Positions 8,870 to 19,189 of a stretch of 64,000 nucleotides of DNA are shown here, piece after piece. Each line of letters starts with the position of its first letter. The first letter of the stretch is position 1. The translations under genes and the position numbers were made by a program. Origin of the DNA: Seminavis robusta (taxonomy: Eukaryota; Bacillariophyta; Bacillariophyceae; Naviculales; Naviculaceae). Location: NCBI GenBank assembly GCA_903772945.1, contig CAICTM010000254.1, positions 20,060-84,059 on the forward strand. Direction: 5' to 3'. The notes below the pieces were generated by a model. The model made no database searches. It was not told the DNA's origin and was given only the letters and a program-made list of their open reading frames with translations.

Positions 8870-11542
8870 TATTGTTGTCTTCTTTCAAGATCAAGCTGAA
8901 GGGTAGCAGCTAAGGGGTTTTGGGTACTAGTAGCCTGAACTGTGATGTGCCTATTAAGACTTGCTGGGAGCGATGCAGGGGCCCTCTGAGTGAATGGACA
9001 CCTCACCAACTGTTGCTTTGATCCATTGTCCGCTTCGCTTCACCTCGTTGTCTCGCGGAGATCCTCTGGAACTCGGAGGACTGCGTACTGCGAACCTAGC
9101 CAGACTACTTACTAGCTAGTAGTCTAGTATCCTGGCAACCACCACAAACCAACAACGAAAGCTAGCTAGCAGGAATGACCTGTGATACCGAGCAAGTCTT
9201 ACCGGTAATAATGTTGCAGAGATGCCAGAAATAATGGTAGAAATCAGTGTCTTATGAGTAGTAGCCAGCTTTGCTTTACATGTAGCGTATGTATTATTGC
9301 ATTTTTTATCAAGTTTCAGCAAGACTGCTTGGACCAATAACATGGTTCAAGGAAACAGCTATTATCACAATGAACTTTACTGTAGATGAAAAGAGTACTG
9401 TATCTCCCTCTGCAAGGAAATTCATCATTCCAATTCTTAAGAATCTAATCCGGAGAAGGAGGCCACCATGTTCTTTATACCACATTATGAAGTTGTCCAC
9501 TATCTACCATTCGTAGTCATTACTTATGTTCTTGGCTACAGTCACTGGCATGCTAGAACATTGACTTGCGCGATTCGAAAGAACTGCTCAAAGACCAAAG
9601 ACCAGCTAGAGCAAGAGATAGATGATACTCAGGACAGTTAATTCTTCCAGCAATTCTTCCTTGAGACTGGAGAGCTCGTGGAATGTCGTGAGACGATCAA
9701 TGCGAAATACGTGGCAGAAACCACATCGCCAGGATACTCGAAAGGGCAAAGCAAAAGAGACCTCAATAATGTCAGTGAGTTGAAGGATAAACCAGGTCCT
9801 TTTTTTCCTTTTTTTTGCTTTGTTGTCTCCACCAATTTTCCGGGGGGTGGCACAAATCAACCTACTATTTCCTGCATCGCATTGGACCAACTTTGTGGCG
9901 TATTTTACCATCTTCAACCGCTGTTTACCTTTTCTGACCGCCTACAACCGCCTGCAATCAGTGGCAAACGCCTATTTTACCGCCTGATTTACCGCCTGTT
10001 TTGTCTGTTTAGCCATTATTTACCTTTTTTGCTTTGTTTGCCACTTTCGATCGCCCTCTACTGCCCTCTACAACCTTCTTTTTCGGCGATCAATGCGGGA
10101 AAAGGCAAGATAAGACAGTAACAGTCGGTTTGAGCCACCCCCCCGCAAAGGGTGCATTTGGGGACTGATAAGTGATGATGATGTGCACTGCACCTGCACT
10201 GTCCAGGACAACATCCAACTGACTGTAGAGCGCTTTCGCGACATCAGCTGTGGACTGGAAGACAGGTATCATATGCTATTCAGGTAGGTGCGGTAACCAT
10301 TTTGCATTTTACCTTTTAGCTATCTCAGCTATTGAGGTTGTCTTCCCGAAATGCCTGCTTGGGGTGACAACCATGCTGTTCTCCTGCTGTAACGTTGTTG
10401 AGCTCGTGTGCTCTTGTGTTGTGTGGCAACCGAAGGTGAGCGCAGCAAGATACCTTCACAGTAGATGGAAACTATCAGTTACTAGCTAGCTAGCTCAGTT
10501 AGTTATAAATTTTAATGAACTGTCCAATGGACTCTAGCTAGCTAGATACTTGTACATGCGGGTACCTGAGCCAAACGAAACTCGAGCAGTGTCGTCTTTT
10601 TCGCCTCTGATCACTCGGCCGATTTCTTGACCCCGTTTCTGCTCATGTATGTGTCATGTAAAACAATGTTTCTGGCTACTAGCTTGCTGGGTTCCTGCAC
10701 AGATACCCTTTCAATAGTGGTCTTTCTTTTCTGGTTTTAGTCTAGAAAAGGAGAGGACAAGAGACAAGAGCACACAGACTTCGTTGTAACACGCTTGCTA
10801 GGCATGCCAGGTTATTTCCGCAGCTTTCAGTGGGAAAAGCCTGCTTCCGGTTACATGTAGCTTTTGGAGGTGTGTGGTGCCAGTGTGCCTGTAGTGGAGC
10901 GAGTACTAGCTAGTAGTCGTGCTCTAGCTAGCTAGTGTCTTGGACGGTAGCTGGTTGGAAAAAGACTTTCGTCCACTGGATATGAGATGATATGATTGAG
11001 GCGGCAACGAACAGCCCCAACAGCCCCAAGAGTCAGTGGCCCAGTCGACCCACAAGGGGCCATGGCTCTGATTCGGTAGTAAGGATAACCCAATACCTTG
11101 GCTGGGGACAACCCAATACATTTTGGTGTGGGCAGCCTTTTGCTTGGGAACCCGATCTGCCTCCAAATACCTTGCTGCTCTTGGATAGTAGTCTACCCGC
11201 AACTTGAATGAGTAGGACCGTAACCTTCTCTCCCTGGCTGCTGAGGATCAGTGACCAAGGCAGTTCCCAGTGTTGTCACGCCTGATCCCATCAACCAACG
11301 TAGCTACATGTATTAGCTGCGAGTAGCCTCCAATTAGTCTACTGGCTGCTAGCTAGCTGGATCCCCTTGAACCATATTGCGTGTTTGTCTTAGCGGTACC
11401 GGTAAGGGCTGTACCGGTATCTAACAGCTTGGCCGTTCTATAGGGCACTAGGGTTAGAGCACCAAATAAATTTTGCGAGTCACTGGAGTCCCAAAAATGA
11501 CTCAAAAATGGTCACTGATGTCACCCTTCGCAAAATCCCGGG
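8870..11542. other. 2.7 kb gene-poor region
   Basis: No supported gene. Short ORFs (for example 9678-10121 plus) have no coding signature. The segment 9890-10060 contains repeated CCGCCT/TTTACC units. Palindromes TACCGGTA occur near 9200, 11397 and 11412, and CTAGCTAG clusters near 9160, 10490, 10540 and 10925. It may hold decayed mobile DNA, but I cannot identify an element. Confidence 0.5.
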
Positions 11543-11620
11543 TTGGACGCAGTTTCCCACGCGAATCGAATCTTCATCCCATGCATTCCCACAGAACTAT
11601 CTCTATCAACCAGCCCAGCC

Positions 11621-12967
11621 ATGATGAGATCGTCCAACAACAACAACAACAACAACAACAACAAGATGCACAGTGGTATGCAACTGAGCTACAAATCAGC
11701 TTATACGAATAGCAAAGGCATTGGGAACGGTCTTGGCCATCGTCGGAATGGTGGAGTGCGTCGCTGGGTGGTTGTAACGGTGGTAGCCTGGTTGGGTATT
11801 GTCTTTACCACGTATTACTGCTTTTCCCACGTGGGACATCGGGGTTTACTACTGCAATCACAATCACAATCACAGCAGCATTCACAAGCTCTACAATCAC
11901 AATCCACTGCCGAAAATACTAAAGATAGTACCAAGAAGAAGAAAGCTGAAGATAAGGTTAAGGAGGAGAAGACGCGTCCTCCTTCAGTGTGCCATCAGTT
12001 GCAGTTGTCTTCTCTGCAAGTGTTTTGTCAAGCGCAAGGAACCGAACAAGAGGCATGGGCGCCCTTACTACGAGCCGTCGAACCTCAATTACGATTCCAT
12101 CAAGCCGCCATTGAATGTGCATTGGCCGTCGATATTCCGACGTGTGTCCATGCTGCCTTACAATTACAATCCAATGCTAATAATAATGCTACCCAAACCA
12201 TACCAGTTCCCAAAAAGCCACTTCCCTTTCGCAATCAACTGGGGACTGTCATTATCGACGAAGAAGATGTCCTGCACGATTTCACCGAAGACGATGCTAC
12301 ACGCGCGTGCAGTGGATTGACCAGTCCCGTCGATCAAATCTTTTGTGAAAAACATTTCATTCAACTCGATGATGAAGAAACGGCCAAACACTATATTCAC
12401 TTGTATTTGGATACTGAATTAGTCGACAACGACAACAACTCAAAACAAAAACAAAAAGCCACAACCACAGCAGCAGTACCCCCGGAAGAAGCCAAAGCTC
12501 TGTGCAGTGCCGTTCCAGAAGCGGTCCAAAAACTATGTCGCAAACAAGTCATTCATTTGCCCACACAACACATTGCATCCCATTTTGTCCACCTCTACAA
12601 CCACAACAGTACCAAATGGGATGCCGAAACACTCTGTCATCACATTCCAACGACATCCAAAAGCAATCCCGACAATATTCCCGTTTCGCTCGTACAATTG
12701 TCGTGTGTGCAACAATTACTGACACTGACATCCACAACTCAATCCCCCGCGTTGGCGGCCGAACGCTACATGAGCTTTTTTCGACCCACAAAAGCCACCA
12801 TTACCCGCCCTCAAGTCCAACAGGATTTAATGACCTTGTTGGGCAAAACACTCTGCAAAGGCAATCAACCCTGTGCTGTCTTTCAACGAGGACAACATCA
12901 AAGTGGATTTAGTCGCGTCGAACTCAACAACAACAACAACAACAACAATAATACTGCAATGGCATGA
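11621..12967 (+). CDS. Membrane-anchored Asn-tract protein with repeated Cys-pair modules (unknown)
   Basis: The first true ATG in the frame is at 11621, giving 448 residues. A poly-Asn tract (AAC repeats) follows the start. A single hydrophobic anchor (WVVVTVVAWLGIVFTTYYCF) near residue 45 suggests type II topology with a lumenal or extracellular body. After a Gln/Ser and Lys/Glu-rich linker come repeated units with a C-x(10-11)-C core and a trailing YIHLY or FVHLY motif: CHQLQLSSLQVFC, then CSGLTSPVDQIFC...YIHLYLD, then CSAVPEAVQKLC...FVHLYNH, and a longer related unit with CHHIP...LSC...YMSFF. A second poly-Asn tract precedes the stop. The family is not recognised. A secreted or Golgi disulfide protein is an inference from the TM and Cys pattern. 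Confidence 0.75.
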   Translation: MMRSSNNNNNNNNNKMHSGMQLSYKSAYTNSKGIGNGLGHRRNGGVRRWVVVTVVAWLGIVFTTYYCFSHVGHRGLLLQSQSQSQQHSQALQSQSTAENTKDSTKKKKAEDKVKEEKTRPPSVCHQLQLSSLQVFCQAQGTEQEAWAPLLRAVEPQLRFHQAAIECALAVDIPTCVHAALQLQSNANNNATQTIPVPKKPLPFRNQLGTVIIDEEDVLHDFTEDDATRACSGLTSPVDQIFCEKHFIQLDDEETAKHYIHLYLDTELVDNDNNSKQKQKATTTAAVPPEEAKALCSAVPEAVQKLCRKQVIHLPTQHIASHFVHLYNHNSTKWDAETLCHHIPTTSKSNPDNIPVSLVQLSCVQQLLTLTSTTQSPALAAERYMSFFRPTKATITRPQVQQDLMTLLGKTLCKGNQPCAVFQRGQHQSGFSRVELNNNNNNNNNTAMA

Positions 12968-13531
12968 GCCTCGTGCCGGATGCATTATTTATTTGGGGAA
13001 GGTTTTATTTGTGGGCATGGCATGTTGGTCTGTCTTGCCACCCTGTCTGGATATCTATCTATATTTGTGCTCCCCGTTTGGACTTACGTGCCGGAAGCCA
13101 ACTATTGAGTATCATGTTCGCGGGGCACTAGCTTGTGTAGTACGGTACGGTACGGTGTGCTACATCAGCGACCATGGTTTTGCTAAATTGGAGGCGGCGG
13201 GCTACCGTTCTTAGCCAGCCACCCGACCCGGTACCGTACCGTACACGTAAAAGACATAAATCGTGTAGTATCGTACGAACATAATGAGTGACTTGGTGGA
13301 TATAAGACAGCCATCCTACGGAGTGGTGTGGATTTGTTGGAAGCCGCAGAACTTTTGCGTGTAAATGAGCGCTTTTATGAAGATACGAGTGACACTCTTC
13401 GTTGCTGAAAACTCGCAGCACCACCAATGAGATACTTTTTCTATAATTATGGTAGCAAGACGTGTATACCTGCCATTACGGAGCTCGATCATCACTGTCA
13501 CTCTCGAGCGCTCGCTCACAGTGCTAACGTC
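12968..13531. other. Intergenic region between convergent genes
   Basis: 3' sides of the Cys-module gene (plus) and the coiled-coil gene (minus). Contains GTACG/TACGG repeats near 13137-13155 and CGGTACCGTACC near 13230. No gene seen. Confidence 0.4.
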
Positions 13532-15511
13532 TTACACATCCACTTCATTGGACGGCCGTTTCGGGGGTGGTGATTTGCTCCTGCTGCTACTGTTACTGCC
13601 ATTCCGTTTCGGAGGCGGTGACTTACTCCGACTGTTGCCTCCATTGGCCGTTCTCTGGAGTGCTTCCAGATTGACTTCGGCCAATTGATCCTTGGTGTGT
13701 TGCAATTCGCGTCGCAACGTATCAACTTGATCTTCGGCTTGTTGTGCCCGTTCGGTGGCTTCTTCCAATTCCTGTTTGACATCAAACAATTCCTTTTCCA
13801 ATTCTTCATAGGTCAATTTGTCTTGGGGTGGTGTCATATGCGAGGCACTACTCGCCGTCCTGTTAATATTGCCAGTTGTCGAGGAAGTAATGGCGCCACC
13901 GATGCGTCCCAACAAATTGTTGAATACACCCGCCCCCAATCGAGTGCGTTGACCGCGACTTGCCACCAAATGATGTTGCAACATGACTCGTAGGGATAAT
14001 CCGGGCACGATTTCGGGATCATCGCGACGATTATACGCGCGCAATTGTCTCGCCAACGATTTGGTGGTTTCATAGGCATATCGTTCTTGTGTGGGTGCAA
14101 CGAGATGGTATAGATCGCCCATGACATAATAGGTGGTATCATATTTTTCAATCCGGGCTTGGAGTGCCAGAATACTGTCCTTCAAATCATTCGTGGAACT
14201 AGTGTTGGATTCGTCAGTAGGTGTAGCAGAGGAGGAGGCAGCAGCAATGGACAGAATGTGGTGAATTGTAGTGAGCAAATCCAATTCGGCATGAATCAAT
14301 GGTTTGTGTCGATCTTGTGCCAGCGATTCAAAAAAGGTTTGAGCACTGCTAATATCGGTTTGGATTTGTTGGAGGGCGGCTGCAGTATCTGGCCAATAGG
14401 GTTCTTCGAGTGATTTGTGCGCTGTGCATGTCTGTAGTAAGCGTTCGAGGTAATAATGGACAAACCGTGTGACGAGTGCCTGCAATGCTTTGGGGAACAT
14501 GGTTGGATCCAAATCTTCTTGGAGATGAGACGTTTGTTCTTCGAGACATGCCGTGATTTGTGGGACACTACTGGTATTGGTAGCGTTGGTAGGTTTTAAC
14601 CATTGGTCGGTAAAGAGTGGAGTAATAATGGTGTCTTGTTGTTGTGGTTGTTGTTCTTGTTCTTGTTCCATGAGTTCGTGAAAAATGTAGTAGCATACTT
14701 TTTGTGCGGCATAATCAGCATCGGCCGTGTAGAGGGCAATCAACGCTTGTGCGCCTTGGTGGAGTTTGTCTTGTGCGGCAAGAGTCAATTGACATTCTGT
14801 AGTGACTAGTGTCTGCAATTCCTTGACTTTTTGTGCCATTTGATCAAAATCGTTGGATCCAGCACAACACTGTTTGCGATCTTTCAAGAGTTCTTCGCGA
14901 TACGATTTTTGAGCATCTGTCAGTACTTTGAAATAGACGGCGACAATCTGGAGTAAAAAGTCGGCATTGTCTTTGTCTTGTAGTTTGTGGATTTGAGGTT
15001 TTAGGTTTCCATTGACAAAACCAAAGAGATCTTCTGGTAGAGTTGTCTTGAGTTGCGTCAAACGAGACGATTTCTTTTCCAAATAGCGATTGGCTGTATC
15101 GGCCGTCAGCAAGTTGCTATTGATCAGAGTTTGAATCACGAGAGAAGAACTCGCAGGAGAATCGCTCTTATCATTGTCCAACCAACTTCGTAACGAGACC
15201 AACTTGTATGTGCGAGTCACGAATTCTTCGGCTGTGGCTTTTGTAAATGACAGTTGCATCTTTTCTAGTGCATGCGCCTTTACTTCGTCTTCCTTAGCCT
15301 TGTTGTTGTCGTCGTCATCAGCTTTCTCTTCCTCTTTGTCTTGCTCTTTGTTTTCCTCTTTGTCTTCCTCGTCAGCCTTGGTTTCTACTTCTACTTCTTC
15401 ACCCTTGGCTTCTACTTCTACTTCTTCAGCCTGCTCCTTTGGGATTTCATCTTCTTTCACTTCTTGCTTTTCCACATTTTCAGTCTCATCTTTCACTGGT
15501 TCGCTCGTCAT
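13532..15511 (-). CDS. Coiled-coil protein with acidic N-terminus and SPPPKR tail (unknown)
   Basis: Taking the ATG at 15511 (A at -3, strong context), the product is 659 residues. The frame is open further, with an ATG at 15667 that would add 52 Arg/Ser-rich residues of different composition, so a longer leader cannot be excluded. Residues 1-75 are extremely Glu/Asp/Lys-rich. The middle is helical without a recognised domain (conserved-looking block LARQLRAYNRRDDPEIVPG). Near the C-terminus a heptad coiled coil (YEELEKELFDVKQELEEATE onward, about 55 residues) precedes a Ser/Arg tail with two copies of SRSKSPPPKR, which look like proline-directed kinase sites. A cytoskeletal or trafficking adaptor role would be a guess. 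No TM segment is present. Confidence 0.75.
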   Translation of the reverse strand: MTSEPVKDETENVEKQEVKEDEIPKEQAEEVEVEAKGEEVEVETKADEEDKEENKEQDKEEEKADDDDNNKAKEDEVKAHALEKMQLSFTKATAEEFVTRTYKLVSLRSWLDNDKSDSPASSSLVIQTLINSNLLTADTANRYLEKKSSRLTQLKTTLPEDLFGFVNGNLKPQIHKLQDKDNADFLLQIVAVYFKVLTDAQKSYREELLKDRKQCCAGSNDFDQMAQKVKELQTLVTTECQLTLAAQDKLHQGAQALIALYTADADYAAQKVCYYIFHELMEQEQEQQPQQQDTIITPLFTDQWLKPTNATNTSSVPQITACLEEQTSHLQEDLDPTMFPKALQALVTRFVHYYLERLLQTCTAHKSLEEPYWPDTAAALQQIQTDISSAQTFFESLAQDRHKPLIHAELDLLTTIHHILSIAAASSSATPTDESNTSSTNDLKDSILALQARIEKYDTTYYVMGDLYHLVAPTQERYAYETTKSLARQLRAYNRRDDPEIVPGLSLRVMLQHHLVASRGQRTRLGAGVFNNLLGRIGGAITSSTTGNINRTASSASHMTPPQDKLTYEELEKELFDVKQELEEATERAQQAEDQVDTLRRELQHTKDQLAEVNLEALQRTANGGNSRSKSPPPKRNGSNSSSRSKSPPPKRPSNEVDV

Positions 15512-16237
15512 CTTGCCTATTAGACTACTTACTTCTGATAGAGCGAGACTAGCTATGGGTCCGACAAAGACAGTTGGCTTGGAAGATCCAATCCTCGGAG
15601 CAAAACTGTGCCTCGTATCCTTTGCTTTGCTTGGTTGTTGGAATTCGAATCTTCTGTAAGGCAGCATGAATGGGATAAACCGGATTGACGTGAGAATCTT
15701 CAATCTATTGAAAGCAAAATTTGCAGAAGTGAAAAGACTTAGAGGACACCACCTGTAAAAATTCTAGCTAAAAGAGGCCAACTGACGTTTCAACTTCAAG
15801 CTTCAAGTCACCGCGCGATGGTCTCAATAATTTTCTCATTTCAATGGATGGATACCTTGACTCTACAGTTCGTATCAAGATGATGTTACAGTAGACTACC
15901 TCCTCTTTGTTCTTGACAGCGTAGCGGCTCTACCGGTACGATGTACAGTAGGTACTACTCCACCATGACAGGCTCCTCTTGTTTTCGATCGATCCAGGCG
16001 GTATCGTGGGCTGGCAAGCAATGCAACAGTGGTCGCGAGCTTCTTCTTACGTTCGACGCACATCCACCTTCCACGTTGGGACACAACCCCAACATGACAA
16101 CAAGTCAGCCACGTTTTCTTGCTACTAGTAGCTTGGAAGCAGCCGCCGACAATCAACCATCTCGTACCTTTGCCGACGGTCGTTTCAGTTTTGGAAGGAA
16201 AAAATGAAACGGCAATCATCAAATGACAAACTCCATT

Positions 16238-16320
16238 TTGATTTTTTGATCTTTTTGATGTGGACACCGTTTTTGATTTTTGATGTTGACACCTCTTTCG
16301 ATTTTGATGTTGGTCTTGCC
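16238..16320. repeat. T-rich minisatellite, about 27 bp unit
   Basis: Three imperfect copies of a unit containing TTTTTGAT and GATGTnGACACC lie head to tail: the first ends in TGTGGACACC, the second in TGTTGACACC, and the third in TGTTGGTCTTGCC and is degenerate. Confidence 0.6.
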
Positions 16321-17149
16321 AAAGTGAATGCATGAAACGATTTGCATGAAACGACGTTCGTTGCCTCAAGCAAAGCTCTTTTTCTCTCTCAACAAAAACA
16401 CAACTCACTTTCTTCTGTCTTTTTCAAAGACATGCATGACGATGACAATGATGGTATTGAGAGTCCCACGTTCACGTGCTTCGAGATGTGCATCTACGGG
16501 TGGACCCTCGCGCGGACCGCTGTGTGGTTGAACGGATCCAGAGTCATCTTGCGGTGGTTCCTTTGTGGGTTGGTTCGTTCTCGTGCAAGGTAAGTCCACT
16601 TGTTCCTGTCTTTTTGTGCCATTGCTACTTTCACGGTCATCGACCGTTGCCGCCTCATCCCCTTTAGTTCCCAACGTAGGACGTCTGCTCAATGTTGACA
16701 ATGGCGCCGTGGCCGTTCCTCTTCCAGTCCTTTGTTGGGGTGGTTCGTCCTCGTGAAGGCAACAAACAGGTACGGTCCGCTAGCGAACGGCATGCATGCA
16801 TGACATTAGTAGTTCTTTGCTCGAGAGAGCCAACATAAACGTCGTTGGAAGTGGGGGGTGGCAGACACTCTTAGAAGACTGTTGTTCCCCACTTCGCTGA
16901 ACCAAAGTGTCATGCATGCATGCTGTCTTGCTTTGCTTTGCTACCGTATCAGCTCAAGTCTAACCTCTTTCTTGTTCCATTCTGCTTTTTCATTATTAGG
17001 CAACAGCAACTCCTTGCTTTCTTTGGTGGTCCTAGCCTCGCAGTCAACGTCTGTCTCCTGTCTCCTCCTTCCTCTCCAAGACATGCATGCTCATTCGGAC
17101 ATTATTGCTCTCGAGTCCGTTGGTTTTCCCGAAAATCAGCAAACTCCCA

Positions 17150-17255
17150 GCCCTGGACTTAACGGAATATCCAAAAGACTTAACAGGACTCTACCAACCT
17201 ACCAACGTTCTTGTGCACCCCCCCTGGACTTAACGGAACTACCAAACGACTTAGA
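17150..17255 (+). repeat. Direct repeat pair around CCTGGACTTAACGGAA
   Basis: Two copies of roughly 35 bases, starting near 17150 and 17222, share CCTGGACTTAACGGAA followed by TA(T)CCAAA and GACTTA. They are separated by about 35 bases of unrelated sequence. Confidence 0.6.
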
Positions 17256-18367
17256 GTACACTTCGAAGCCTCACGAAAACTCTCGAGCTCGACCGGATTC
17301 CGACTGCTCCATGTTGACAATGGTGGTTCCTCTGTGGGTTGGTTCGTCCTCGTGAAAGCCAACGGTCGGCTCCTCATCCAGCCTCAACAACAAACGCACA
17401 GGTGGTGGTTGACTCACATTGGTGGTTCCTGTTGGGGCTTCCTGGTGCAAGGATTTGATCCGAGTTTTCCAAGTAGGAAATGATTATCCTTGTCATCTAT
17501 TGGTGGTTCCTGTTGGTTGGTGGGTCGGTTGGTCGGTCGGTCGGTCGGTTAGATTGCTCGGTTCCTTGATTGGTCGGTAGGCTGCGTTCTTGTGCTCCGT
17601 GACCCTTGTATCTGATCCCCGTGCCGGTTTGGATCGGTCCCTTGATTGGTGGTTGGTTTGCCGTGTGCTCCGCTGACCCTTGGCCTTGTCCCTGTCGGTC
17701 GGTCATCTGGTTCCGTCTGCCGTTGGTACTTTGCACACGATGTGGTGACACTGTTGGTTGGTCGGTTTGGCTGGTTCCTTCTCTCCGCCCGCGACCTTTG
17801 GATCTGGCTGGTTGTGGCGTCGAGCTCATATTATTCACTCTTAGATAGCTTAAGCCTCACACTTCTTCTCGCTTTCTTGACTTGCCGAAGCTGGTTCCAG
17901 AGGTATTCTTGGGCTGGTCGGGCCCAAGACTTGTGTCCATGTCTGAGGAAGGTCGGGTCGTACTCAAGGTCGCATCAACTCAAGTCGAGATCGGTTCTTC
18001 GGTGATCAACCTCTTTTCGCTGGTTCCTTGTTCGGTGGCTCTTCCTTTTTCTTGCGGTAATCCAACCAAAGGACGTTCCCCTTGGAGATCGAATTCGATC
18101 CACCCAAATAGTCAAGTGTTGATACCACTCTGCGTTTGCTTGCAACAGAAGAAGTACAGTGCAGCTCTCTGAAGGAACCCCGCTCTCCCGTTTCTAATTG
18201 TCTCTTAGGTTCCTACGTACCGGTACAAGCAAAGGTTTGCCCATCACTGGAATAGGTAGGCGACTCAAGTTGCACTACAGCTTCAGCACTTGGAGTGCCC
18301 TCGTCAGCTTGCCCCGACACTGCAATCTGTACAGCATTGGTTTGCCCCGGCACCCGGCAGTCTCTTC

Positions 18368-19013
18368 AGCAGTTGATGACTGCACTACGACCACAGGATC
18401 GTTTGAAGCCTATAACGTCCCGGCACTGGGGATTCCTCAATGGTGGTTCATGCGGTACGTGTGGCAGGGCACCACCATTGTCTAAACTCACTCTCTTGAT
18501 AGCTACCTAGAGCACTGTTACGTTTCGTGACCGTACAGGGCCACTGCGGCACTGTGCCGCTGCACGCTGCACAAGTCTTTCGCAATCATATGTCCGCGTT
18601 TGGTTGCCTGCAAAAAGCTGCAAGACTGACCGCATGTCGGTCCTCGCAAGCCAAAGATCCAATCTCTGTCATAATGAGACAGCGGCAATACCCGAAACAA
18701 AGCCACTAACTGGCTGCAGGTCCTATCCCCAGGCACTGGACATCCCACAATGGCTTGCCCCAGCACTGGGAATGCCACAACTAGCTATAGCTATGCCTAG
18801 CACAGCACTCGCTACAATCGTTAGCCCCAGCAGTGGAATGCCCACAACAGCCAGCCCCAGCGCCCTTCATTTGTTGGCTCTACTGGTAGCACTGAAAGTC
18901 CCTCAGGCCCAACCACTGCAGTTTCCACAACCCTGGCCCCAGAAACACTGCAGTCCCTTTAGCAGTAGATGATTGCAACTACCGGTGGGACCACAGGATC
19001 GTTCGAAGTCTGC
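18368..19013 (+). repeat. Diverged direct repeats of about 50 bp
   Basis: A segment near 18368 (GCAGTTGATGACTGCA... ACCACAGGATCGTTTGAAG) recurs near 18961 (GCAGTAGATGATTGCA... ACCACAGGATCGTTCGAAG). Between them lie several degenerate CAGCACTGGnAATGCCACAA units, so the whole stretch looks like an expanded and decayed repeat. Confidence 0.5.
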
Positions 19014-19189
19014 CTGCAGTGAAAGCTGTTTTAGATGATTGCTAAATTGTGTAGATCTACATGCAGGGCTTTTGGACCGAGGAGTAGCATGCTGTACATC
19101 TCCTTCTTGTGTGACCTAGGTTTGGCGAAGGAAGGCTTCTTCATATCGTACTCTATCTGTGGATTGACGTTATTCTTTACTTTCTGTTT

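Larger units (their letters stand above)
15704..19189. other. 3.5 kb gene-free region full of degenerate repeats
   Basis: No supported gene. It holds several repeat families: a TTTTTGATnTTTTTGATGT minisatellite (16238-16320), a duplicated TGCATGAAACGA (16327-16355), dispersed GGTGGTTC...TTGGTTCGTCCTCGTG units (16554, 16738, 17322 and partial ones at 17424 and 17500), a GGTC tetranucleotide run (17521-17550), a direct repeat of CCTGGACTTAACGGAA (17150 and 17222), and CCCAGCACTGGnAATGCC-type units between 18270 and 18850. It could be a repeat-rich regulatory or decayed mobile region. Confidence 0.55.

Noticed and set aside
9678-10121. 147-residue plus ORF
   Set aside because: Begins in unique sequence and runs through the CCGCCT/TTTACC repeat, so it is probably chance translation of repeats.
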